A stretch of 5,357 bases of DNA, taken from Nautiliaceae bacterium. Lineage in GTDB: Bacteria; Campylobacterota; Campylobacteria; Campylobacterales; Nautiliaceae. Made by a program: the position numbers and the translations under genes. Position 1 is the first letter of the stretch; every line of letters begins with the position of its first letter. The notes under the pieces were generated by a model. The model was not told the DNA's origin, did not search any database, and saw nothing but the letters and a program-made list of their open reading frames with translations. Shown in pieces: positions 1 through 5,060 of this stretch. The DNA lies in NCBI GenBank assembly GCA_027035735.1, contig JALVUH010000151.1:1-5357 (forward strand), given 5' to 3'.

Positions 1-1
1 A

Positions 2-991
2 ATAATGGCTAGTATTGTATTTGCAGCTGTTAGTGGTAGCTCTCCTGCAACAGTTGCTGCAATTGGGTCTATTATGTTTGGAGCAATTAGAGCTGCTGGA
101 TATCCTAAAACTTATGCAATAGGAACAATTACAACAGCAGGAAGCCTTGGTATTTTAATTCCTCCAAGTATTGTAATGATTATTTATGGAGTTACTGCTG
201 ATGAGAGTATAGGGAAACTTTTTATAGCAGGTATAATTCCAGGACTTTTGATTGGATTTATGCTTATGGCAGTTACGTATATAGGAGCTAAAAGACTTGG
301 ATTTAAAAAAACAAAGCCGGCAAGCTGGAGGGAAAGATGGGAGAAATTTAAAGAGAGTTTTTGGGCTTTAATGACAATAGTTATAATTATTGGGGGAATT
401 TATGGAGGAATTTTTACTCCAACAGAAGCTGCTGCAGTGAGTGCAATTTGGGCTCTTTTTGTTTCATTATTTATTTATAAAGATATTAAATTTAAAGATT
501 TAGGTGAAGTTTTTTTTGAAAGCGCGAAAACTAGTGGTATTATTTTGTTTATTATTGCAAATGCTTCAATTTTTGCTTATTTTCTAACTCTTGAAAATAT
601 TCCTGAAATGCTTACTCAATATGTACTTCATATGCATTTAAATAAAATAATGTTTTTAATTGCAGTTAATATAATTTTACTTATTGCAGGTAATTTTATG
701 GAACCAAGCTCAATTATTATGATAATGGTGCCTTTACTTCTTCCGATTGCTAAAACTTTAGGAATTAATCCAATTCATTTTGGAGTTATTATAACTATCA
801 ATATGGAACTTGGAATGCTCACACCTCCTGTTGGACTAAATCTATTTGTAGCTAGTGGAATTACAGGTGAACCTATTAAAGAAGTAGTAAAATCCGTGCT
901 CCCTTGGTTTTTAGTGATGCTTTTGGGGCTTATTTTAATTACTTATATTCCAGAAATTTCACTTTGGCTTCCAAATAAGATGATGGGTTAA
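2..991 (+). CDS. dctM: TRAP transporter large permease, DctM type (5' end cut off by window)
   Basis: This is the large membrane subunit of a tripartite ATP-independent periplasmic (TRAP) transporter, which imports organic acids such as C4-dicarboxylates using an ion gradient together with a periplasmic binding protein and a small DctQ subunit. The frame is open to the window edge (codon 2-4 is ATA), so the ATG at 5 is internal. About 329 residues are visible; DctM proteins are usually about 425, so roughly 95-100 N-terminal residues are missing. Counting from that ATG, family-type motifs are a GSSPAT segment (residues 11-16), GILIPPS (49-55), FTPTEAAAVSA (137-147) and the C-terminal MLTPPVGLNLFVASG (271-285). 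Long hydrophobic stretches at about 73-95, 120-136, 145-157, 177-194, 215-230, 235-250 and 299-315 fit a polytopic inner-membrane protein. Substrate cannot be told from the sequence. The partner subunits would lie upstream, outside the window. Confidence 0.93.
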   Translation: MMASIVFAAVSGSSPATVAAIGSIMFGAIRAAGYPKTYAIGTITTAGSLGILIPPSIVMIIYGVTADESIGKLFIAGIIPGLLIGFMLMAVTYIGAKRLGFKKTKPASWRERWEKFKESFWALMTIVIIIGGIYGGIFTPTEAAAVSAIWALFVSLFIYKDIKFKDLGEVFFESAKTSGIILFIIANASIFAYFLTLENIPEMLTQYVLHMHLNKIMFLIAVNIILLIAGNFMEPSSIIMIMVPLLLPIAKTLGINPIHFGVIITINMELGMLTPPVGLNLFVASGITGEPIKEVVKSVLPWFLVMLLGLILITYIPEISLWLPNKMMG

Positions 992-1025
992 TTTTAGAAA
1001 AATTTAGCTAAATTGACTAAAATTT
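989..1025 (+). terminator. Weak AT-rich nested hairpin at the end of dctM, possible terminator
   Basis: An outer 8-bp inverted repeat, AATTTTAG (990-997) with CTAAAATT (1017-1024), overlaps the dctM stop codon. It encloses a perfect 14-bp palindrome, AATTTAGCTAAATT (1001-1014). The stem is almost all A-T and is followed only by a broken T-run (TTTCTT), so it would be a weak terminator. It is nonetheless the best candidate for separating dctM from groES. Confidence 0.33.
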
Positions 1026-1048
1026 CTTAAAATATTATATAAAATTTA

Positions 1049-1077
1049 TTGACTTTTTGCATTTTTTTTATTATAAT
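1049..1077 (+). promoter_or_regulatory. Sigma-70 promoter of groESL
   Basis: TTGACT (1049-1054) is separated by exactly 17 bp from a perfect TATAAT (1072-1077), with very AT-rich DNA upstream. This is a near-consensus housekeeping promoter, and the expected start of transcription is about 1083-1085. That gives a leader of about 34 nt before groES. No heat-shock sigma-factor motif was recognised, so any heat control is more likely by a repressor. Confidence 0.85.
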
Positions 1078-1107
1078 TTTGTCAGTTAAAATAACTAACT
1101 GACAAAA
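1077..1107. promoter_or_regulatory. 12-bp perfect inverted repeat, candidate operator of groESL
   Basis: TTTTGTCAGTTA (1077-1088) is repeated in inverted orientation as TAACTGACAAAA (1096-1107), with a 7-nt spacer (1089-1095). It begins at the last base of the -10 hexamer, covers the predicted start site and ends at the ribosome-binding site, an ideal place for a repressor. A second register exists: AGTTA (1084-1088) can also face TAACT at 1092-1096, so TAACT occurs twice in tandem. The site does not match CIRCE (TTAGCACTC-N9-GAGTGCTAA, bound by HrcA) or the HspR site (CTTGAGT-N7-ACTCAAG), although the 7-nt spacing equals that of the latter. The regulator is unknown. A transcript starting near 1084 would lack most of the left arm, so this is more likely a DNA site than an RNA hairpin. 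Confidence 0.7.
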
Positions 1108-1117
1108 GGAGGAGGAA

Positions 1118-1393
1118 ATGTTCAAACCACTAGGCTTAAGAATCTTAGTAGAAAGAATGGAAGAAGAAGCAAAAACAGCAAGCGGAATTATTATCCCAGA
1201 TAATGCAAAAGAAAAACCACTTGAAGGTAAAGTAGTAGCAATTTCAAAAGAAGTTGAAGAAGATGAAAACTTACCAATTAATGTAGGAGATATTGTAGTT
1301 TTTGCAAAATATTCAGGAACTGATATTACAATTAATGGAAAAGAGTATTTAGTATTAAATACTGATGATGTTTTAGGAAAAATTGAAAAATAA
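1118..1393 (+). CDS. groES: Co-chaperonin GroES (Hsp10)
   Basis: GroES is the heptameric lid that binds GroEL in the presence of ATP, closes the folding chamber and releases the folded protein; it acts in the cytoplasm. The 91-residue product fits the family (about 86-100). The N-terminus resembles the family pattern PLGxRxLVxR (residues 4-13). The flexible mobile loop at about 15-34 carries Ile-Ile-Ile at 24-26, in the place of the Ile-Val-Leu that docks on GroEL in E. coli. The second half ends in GTDITINGKEYLVLNTDDVLGKIE, typical of the final beta strands. Residue 7 is Leu where many GroES proteins have Asp or Asn, a small variation. The start is set by a strong AAGGAGG (1106-1112) five bases before the ATG. 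The gene is the first of a two-gene operon with groEL, 16 bp downstream. Confidence 0.97.
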   Translation: MFKPLGLRILVERMEEEAKTASGIIIPDNAKEKPLEGKVVAISKEVEEDENLPINVGDIVVFAKYSGTDITINGKEYLVLNTDDVLGKIEK

Positions 1394-1409
1394 TTAAAGG
1401 AGGGGAGAG

Positions 1410-3038
1410 ATGGCAAAAGAAATCGTATATTCTGATAAAGCAAGAACAGAATTACTTGCAGGAGTTGAAAAATTAGCAGATGCTGTTAGAGTTACTATGG
1501 GTCCAAAAGGTAGAAATGTATTACTTCAAAGAAGTTTTGGAGCACCACATATTACAAAAGACGGTGTATCAGTAGCAAAAGAAATTGAATTAAAAGACCC
1601 AGTAGAAAATATGGGAGCTCAACTTGTAAAAGAAGTTGCTAGCAAAACTGCGGATGAAGCAGGTGATGGTACAACAACAGCAACAGTTTTAGCACACGCA
1701 ATCTTTAAAGAAGGTCTAAAATATATTACAGCTGGAGCAAATCCAATTGCAGTAAAAAGAGGAATGGATAAAGCGGCTGAAGCAATTATTAATGAACTTA
1801 AAAAAATGAGCAAACCAGTTGAGAATAAAGAGCAAATTGCTCAAGTTGCAACAATTTCAGCAAACAACGATAGAAAAATTGGTGAACTTATTGCTGAAGC
1901 AATGGATAAAGTTGGAAAAGATGGTGTAATTACTGTAGAAGAAGGTAAATCACTTCATGATGAACTTGAAGTAGTAGAAGGTATGCAATTTGATAGAGGT
2001 TACTTAAGTCCATACTTTGTAACAAATCCAGATAAAATGGTAGCTGAGTATGAAGATGCATACATTTTATTATATGACAAAAAAATTAGCAATATGAAAG
2101 ATTTATTGCCATTACTTGAACAAATTGTTCAAGCTGGAAATAAACCATTATTAATCATTGCTGAAGATGTAGAAGGTGAAGCACTTGCTACTTTAGTAGT
2201 AAACAAATTAAGAGGAGTATTAAACGTAGTAGCAGTAAAAGCACCTGGATTTGGTGATAGAAGAAAAGCAATGTTACAAGATATTGCAATTCTAACTGGT
2301 GGTCAAGTAATTAGCGAAGAGCTTGGTAGAACACTTGAAGGTGCTAGTCTAGCAGACCTTGGACAAGCTGGAAGAATTGTAGTAGATAAAGAAAATACTA
2401 CAATTGTAGATGGAAAAGGTGATAAAGCAGCGATTGAAGCTAGAATTAAACAAATCAAAAAAGAAATTGAAGAGACTACAAGCGATTATGACAGAGAAAA
2501 ATTACAAGAAAGACTTGCTAAACTTAGCGGTGGTGTAGCAGTTATTAAAGTAGGTGCTGCAACTGAAACTGAAATGAAAGAGAAAAAAGATAGAGTAGAT
2601 GATGCTCTAAGTGCTACAAAAGCAGCAGTTGAAGAAGGTATTGTAATTGGTGGTGGTGCAGCAATTCTTAAAGCTGCTAAAAAAGCTGAAATTGAAGCAG
2701 TAGATGCTGATGAGCAAATCGGAATTGATATTATCAAAAGAGCTGTAAAAGCACCAATTAAACAAATTGCAGAGAACGCCGGATATGAACCAGGAGTAGT
2801 TGCATTAACTGTAGAAGAAGCTGATGATGAAACAGGATTTAACGCAGCAACTGGTGAATATGTAAATATGTTTGAAGCTGGAATTATTGACCCAACTAAA
2901 GTTGAAAGAATTGCTCTTCAAAATGCAACAAGTGTAAGTGGATTACTTCTTACAACTGAAGCGGCAGTAACAGAAGAGCCAAAAGAAGAAAAAGCTCCAG
3001 CAATGCCAGATATGGGAGGAATGGGAGGAATGATGTAA
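1410..3038 (+). CDS. groEL: Chaperonin GroEL (Hsp60)
   Basis: GroEL forms the double seven-membered ring that encloses unfolded proteins and folds them through ATP cycles with GroES. The 542-residue product is full length. The equatorial ATP site shows TMGPKGRNV (29-37) and GDGTTTATVLA (85-95, with Asp86). The apical domain has the hydrophobic substrate-binding residues Tyr198, Tyr202, Phe203, Leu233, Leu236, Leu259, Val263 and Val264, matching E. coli positions. The ATP-hydrolysis aspartate is Asp398 in RVDDALSAT (395-403), followed by GGG at 414-416. The tail is the usual Gly-Gly-Met repeat (GGMGGMM, 536-542). The protein has no cysteine and no tryptophan. AAAGGAGG (1396-1403) lies six bases before the ATG. 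It is co-transcribed with groES; the last codons also form part of the terminator. Confidence 0.99.
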   Translation: MAKEIVYSDKARTELLAGVEKLADAVRVTMGPKGRNVLLQRSFGAPHITKDGVSVAKEIELKDPVENMGAQLVKEVASKTADEAGDGTTTATVLAHAIFKEGLKYITAGANPIAVKRGMDKAAEAIINELKKMSKPVENKEQIAQVATISANNDRKIGELIAEAMDKVGKDGVITVEEGKSLHDELEVVEGMQFDRGYLSPYFVTNPDKMVAEYEDAYILLYDKKISNMKDLLPLLEQIVQAGNKPLLIIAEDVEGEALATLVVNKLRGVLNVVAVKAPGFGDRRKAMLQDIAILTGGQVISEELGRTLEGASLADLGQAGRIVVDKENTTIVDGKGDKAAIEARIKQIKKEIEETTSDYDREKLQERLAKLSGGVAVIKVGAATETEMKEKKDRVDDALSATKAAVEEGIVIGGGAAILKAAKKAEIEAVDADEQIGIDIIKRAVKAPIKQIAENAGYEPGVVALTVEEADDETGFNAATGEYVNMFEAGIIDPTKVERIALQNATSVSGLLLTTEAAVTEEPKEEKAPAMPDMGGMGGMM

Positions 3039-3056
3039 TTCCTCTCTCTTTTTTTT
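3023..3056 (+). terminator. Rho-independent terminator of groESL, overlapping the groEL 3' end
   Basis: GGGAGGAAT (3023-3031) pairs with ATTCCTCTC (3038-3046) through nine pairs including one G-U, with a 6-nt loop that contains most of the stop codon. TCTTTTTTTT follows, with an unbroken eight-T run at 3049-3056. Position and shape are those of an intrinsic terminator. The 5' arm lies in codons for the final Gly-Met residues. A tandem 9-nt repeat (ATGGGAGGA at 3012-3020 and 3021-3029) supplies a second possible 5' arm. Confidence 0.78.
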
Positions 3057-3073
3057 ATTTAAAATAAAATCCT

Positions 3074-3102
3074 TTGACACTTTTAATTTTTAATTTTAAA
3101 AT
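3074..3102 (+). promoter_or_regulatory. Candidate promoter P1 of the patatin gene
   Basis: A perfect -35 hexamer TTGACA (3074-3079) is followed after 17 bp by TAAAAT (3097-3102), five of six matches to the -10 consensus. The predicted start is near 3109, giving a leader of about 32 nt. The -10 sits within the 14-bp palindrome TAATTTTAAAATTA (3091-3104). Confidence 0.6.
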
Positions 3103-3112
3103 TAGATTTTTG

Positions 3113-3121
3113 TGTTATAAT
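3113..3121 (+). promoter_or_regulatory. Candidate extended -10 promoter P2 of the patatin gene
   Basis: TGTTATAAT is a perfect TGn-extended -10 element. There is no good -35 at the proper distance, only T-rich DNA, which is usual for epsilonproteobacterial housekeeping promoters. The start would fall near 3128, leaving only about 13 nt before the start codon, so the transcript would begin almost at the ribosome-binding site. P1 and P2 may be alternatives or both be active. Confidence 0.55.
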
Positions 3122-3140
3122 AAAATAAAAAGGATTTTAG

Positions 3141-4007
3141 TTGAAAATTTCATTAGTTCTTGGAGGAGGAGGAGCTAGGGGATATGCTCATATAGGAATA
3201 ATTGAAGAGCTTAAAAAGTATGGATTTGAAATAAAAAGTATTGCTGGAACTTCAATGGGTGCGGTTATTGGAGGATTAGAAGCTAGTGGAAGTTTAGAAA
3301 AATATAAAAAATGGGTAACTAGTCTTGATTTTTTGGATATTTTTAAATTTTTGAAATCTCCTTTTAAATTAGATGGAAATAAAATTTTTGAAAAAATTAG
3401 AGAAATTGTAGGTAAAAATATAAATATAGAAGATTTGCCTATTAAATATACTGCAGTAGCTACAGATTTAACAAAAAAAAGAGAGATATGGCTTCAAAGA
3501 GGCGATTTATTCAAAGCAATGCAAGCATCTTCCTCAATTCCTGGAGTATTTGATCCAGTTATTATAAATAAAAGAATATTAGTAGATGGAGGAGTGTTGA
3601 ATTTAATGCCAATAGCTCCTGTTATGAGTGATTTGACAGATTTAATAATTGCAGTTGATTTATATGCTCCTGAGAGAGAGTTAGAATTTAAGCTCTCAAA
3701 AGAGGTTGTTAAAACTCAAAAAATTTTAGAAGATATTTGGTCTTCTCTTTTTAAAGAAAAAGAGACTCCAGTGAATATGTCAATTGATTTGATGATGGAT
3801 GTAATTTATAGATATAGAAAAGCAGAGTATGTTCCAGATATTCAAATAGATGTGCCAAGAAATGTTGCTCAATGGTATGATTTTCATAAAGCTCCTATGC
3901 TTATTGAAATAGGAAAAATATTAGCAAAAGAAGCAATTGAAAAAGCTGAGAAAAAAGGTATTATAAAATGTGAAAATGGAAACTTAAAAAAAGGAGATTT
4001 GGTATAA
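3141..4007 (+). CDS. Patatin-like phospholipase / serine esterase (RssA/NTE-like)
   Basis: Patatin-family enzymes are serine acyl hydrolases that cleave fatty acyl chains from phospholipids or lysophospholipids using a Ser-Asp dyad. The 288-residue product shows all core motifs: the oxyanion-hole loop GGGGARG (residues 8-14), the nucleophile elbow GTSMG (36-40, Ser38) and the catalytic aspartate in VDGG (148-151, Asp149). The pattern and length fit the bacterial RssA/YlbK-like single-domain group; the substrate is unknown. There is no signal peptide, so it is probably cytoplasmic or on the inner membrane face. The start is TTG: the codon before it (3138-3140) is a TAG stop, the first in-frame ATG is Met39 inside the nucleophile elbow, and AAGGA (3130-3134) sits six bases upstream. 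The C-terminus (about 255-288) is lysine-rich and charged. It follows the groESL terminator and overlaps the promoter of ridA. Confidence 0.93.
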   Translation: MKISLVLGGGGARGYAHIGIIEELKKYGFEIKSIAGTSMGAVIGGLEASGSLEKYKKWVTSLDFLDIFKFLKSPFKLDGNKIFEKIREIVGKNINIEDLPIKYTAVATDLTKKREIWLQRGDLFKAMQASSSIPGVFDPVIINKRILVDGGVLNLMPIAPVMSDLTDLIIAVDLYAPERELEFKLSKEVVKTQKILEDIWSSLFKEKETPVNMSIDLMMDVIYRYRKAEYVPDIQIDVPRNVAQWYDFHKAPMLIEIGKILAKEAIEKAEKKGIIKCENGNLKKGDLV

Positions 4008-4008
4008 T
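4000..4008 (+). promoter_or_regulatory. Candidate extended -10 promoter of ridA
   Basis: TGGTATAAT is a perfect TGn-extended -10 element placed across the last codons and the TAA stop of the patatin gene. No clear -35 is visible. Transcription would begin near 4014, about 13 nt before the ridA ATG, the same layout as P2 of the patatin gene. ridA could therefore be transcribed both alone and with the gene upstream. Confidence 0.5.
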
Positions 4009-4026
4009 TTTGCAAAAAGGATAAAA

Positions 4027-4398
4027 ATGGAAAAAATTCATACTTCAAATGCTCCAGAAGCAATAGGACCATATTCTCAAGCGATTAAAGTAGGGAATAT
4101 GATATTTACTTCAGGACAAATTGCTCTAACTCCTAAAGGAGAATTTTTAGATGCTGATATTAAAACTCAAACAAAACAAGTTTGTGAAAATTTAAAGGCA
4201 GTTTTAAATGCGGCTGGTGCGGATATAAAAAATGTTGTAAAAACTACAATATTTTTGGCAGATATTAATGATTTTGGTGCAGTTAATGAAGTTTATGGAG
4301 AATATTTTTCTCATAAACCTGCAAGAAGTACAGTAGCAGTTAAAGAGCTTCCTAAAGGAGCAAAAGTAGAAATTGAATGTATTGCGGTAATTTCTTAA
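4027..4398 (+). CDS. ridA: RidA family 2-iminobutanoate/2-iminopropanoate deaminase
   Basis: RidA (YjgF/YER057c/UK114 family) is a small cytoplasmic trimer that hydrolyses reactive enamines and imines, such as 2-aminoacrylate released by PLP-dependent threonine/serine dehydratase, to 2-oxoacids and ammonia, and so protects PLP enzymes. The 123-residue length is typical (about 125-130). Family motifs are AIGPYSQAI (12-20), FTSGQIAL (27-34) and PARSTVAVKELPKGAKVEIECIAV (98-121). Arg100 matches the substrate-carboxylate-binding arginine (Arg105 of E. coli RidA), and Glu115/Glu117 lie in the conserved C-terminal strand. Having this arginine suggests a true deaminase rather than an inactive paralogue. 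AAGGA (4017-4021) lies five bases before the ATG. It follows the patatin stop by 19 bp and may share its transcript. Confidence 0.96.
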   Translation: MEKIHTSNAPEAIGPYSQAIKVGNMIFTSGQIALTPKGEFLDADIKTQTKQVCENLKAVLNAAGADIKNVVKTTIFLADINDFGAVNEVYGEYFSHKPARSTVAVKELPKGAKVEIECIAVIS

Positions 4399-4423
4399 AT
4401 TTTACTTAATTTAAGGTATTTTT
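4393..4423 (+). terminator. Weak AT-rich hairpin after ridA
   Basis: CTTAAAT (4394-4400) pairs with ATTTAAG (4409-4415) across the ridA stop codon, and TTTTT (4419-4423) follows three bases after. The stem has a single G-C pair, so it would be unstable; partial read-through into rplU is likely even if it acts as a terminator. Confidence 0.3.
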
Positions 4424-4468
4424 AAGGATTTACTGGTAATATTTCATCCTAAAACCAGAGTAAAAGGG
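4421..4468 (+). promoter_or_regulatory. Structured leader of rplU-rpmA, possible autoregulatory RNA
   Basis: Two complementary pairs interleave. AGGAT (4425-4429) matches ATCCT (4446-4450), and CTGGT (4433-4437) matches ACCAG (4454-4458). The second pair lengthens to TTACTGGT (4430-4437) with ACCAGAGTAA (4454-4463) if a 2-nt bulge is allowed, ending at the rplU ribosome-binding site (AAAAGGG, 4462-4468). The two stems cross, so they would form an H-type pseudoknot or exclude one another. Ribosomal-protein leaders often act as feedback switches, L21 leaders being known in Bacillus, but this one matches no motif I recognise. An alternative reading is a weak promoter: TGGTAATAT (4434-4442) is a poor extended -10, and transcription from it would omit the 5' arms. 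No better rplU promoter is visible. Confidence 0.35.
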
Positions 4469-4475
4469 TTAAAAT

Positions 4476-4790
4476 ATGTATGCAGTAATTAAACATGGTG
4501 GAAAACAATATAAAGTTCATGAAGGTGATATTTTAGAACTAGATAGAATTGAAGGCGCTGAGCCAAAACAATTAATTGAAATTGATGATGTTATTTTAGT
4601 AAAAAATGATAATGAAATTAAAATCGGGACACCAGTAGTTGAAGGTGCTAAAGTAGTTTTAGAAGTTATTAATAATGCTAGAGGGAAAAAAGTAATTATT
4701 TTCAAAAAAAGAAGAAGAAAAGACTCTAAGAAAAAAAGAGGATTTAGAAGAGATTTTACAAGAGTAGTTGTAAAAGAAATTAAAGCGTAA
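4476..4790 (+). CDS. rplU: 50S ribosomal protein L21
   Basis: L21 (bL21) binds 23S rRNA and is part of the large ribosomal subunit. The 104-residue product has the normal length. It opens with the family start MYAVIKHGGKQYKV (1-14) and contains GTPVVEGAKVVLEV (51-64). The strongly basic C-terminal RNA-binding segment, FKKRRRKDSKKKRGFRRDF (76-94), is the L21 signature. Here GFRR stands where many bacteria have GHRQ, a variant I recall from Campylobacter L21. AAAGGG (4463-4468) lies seven bases before the ATG. It is the first gene of the rplU-rpmA pair and is preceded by a 77-bp leader that may carry regulatory structure. Confidence 0.98.
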   Translation: MYAVIKHGGKQYKVHEGDILELDRIEGAEPKQLIEIDDVILVKNDNEIKIGTPVVEGAKVVLEVINNARGKKVIIFKKRRRKDSKKKRGFRRDFTRVVVKEIKA

Positions 4791-4799
4791 GGAGCATAA

Positions 4800-5060
4800 A
4801 TGGCACATAAAAAAGGACAAGGGTCAACTCAAAATAACAGAGATTCAGCTGGTAGAAGACTTGGCGTTAAAAAATTTGGTGGAGAATTTGTTAGAGCAGG
4901 AAATATTATTATTAGACAAAGAGGAACAAAAGTTCATCCTGGAAATAATGTAGGTATGGGAAAAGATCATACAATTTATGCTTTAATTGATGGTTATGTA
5001 AAATTTGAAATTAAAGATAAAGATAGAAAAAAAGTTTCAGTTTATCCTACAAAAGATTAA
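4800..5060 (+). CDS. rpmA: 50S ribosomal protein L27
   Basis: L27 (bL27) sits at the peptidyl-transferase centre, where its flexible N-terminus reaches towards the tRNA acceptor ends. The 86-residue product has the standard length. It begins MAHKKGQGST, so it is of the type that needs no N-terminal processing, unlike the Firmicutes form that carries an extra cleaved peptide. The family signature is GNIIIRQRGTKVHPG (34-48). AAGGAG (4789-4794) overlaps the TAA stop of rplU and lies five bases before the ATG; with a 9-bp gap, translation of the two genes is probably coupled. This gene order is almost universal in bacteria. Confidence 0.98.
   Translation: MAHKKGQGSTQNNRDSAGRRLGVKKFGGEFVRAGNIIIRQRGTKVHPGNNVGMGKDHTIYALIDGYVKFEIKDKDRKKVSVYPTKD

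Larger units (their letters stand above)
3065..3139. repeat. 11-bp inverted repeat flanking the patatin promoter region
   Basis: TAAAATCCTTT (3065-3075) is exactly inverted as AAAGGATTTTA (3129-3139). The left arm overlaps the -35 hexamer of the upstream candidate promoter. The right arm contains the ribosome-binding site (AAGGA, 3130-3134) of the patatin gene and ends two bases before its start codon. Inside the loop, ACAC (3077-3080) can also face GTGT (3112-3115), and a 14-bp palindrome lies at 3091-3104. The repeat is plain in the sequence; any function is inference. Confidence 0.6.

Noticed and set aside
1084..1112. RNA thermometer in the groES leader
   Set aside because: With the start predicted near 1084 the transcript keeps only a 5-bp AGTTA/TAACT hairpin that does not cover the ribosome-binding site. 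The full stem exists only in DNA or in read-through RNA.
1027..1443. Open frame of 138 codons on the - strand over groES
   Set aside because: It covers a clear groES gene and its promoter, its product is low-complexity (Ser/Phe/Ile-rich) as expected from antisense of AT-rich coding DNA, and it resembles no known family.
1619..1813. Open frame of 64 codons on the - strand inside groEL
   Set aside because: Antisense shadow of a strongly conserved gene, with no recognisable product.
2486..2737. Open frame of 83 codons on the - strand inside groEL
   Set aside because: Antisense shadow with Ala/Ser/Ile-rich composition and no recognisable domain.
3074..3121. TTGACA paired with the TATAAT at 3116-3121 as a single promoter
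   Set aside because: The spacing is 36 bp, far from 17. TTGACA fits TAAAAT at 3097-3102 instead.
3884..4072. Open frame of 62 codons on the - strand across the patatin-ridA junction
   Set aside because: Phe/Ser-rich antisense of lysine/glutamate codons, lying over two well-supported genes.
4517..4705. Open frame of 62 codons on the - strand inside rplU
   Set aside because: Antisense shadow of the ribosomal protein gene.
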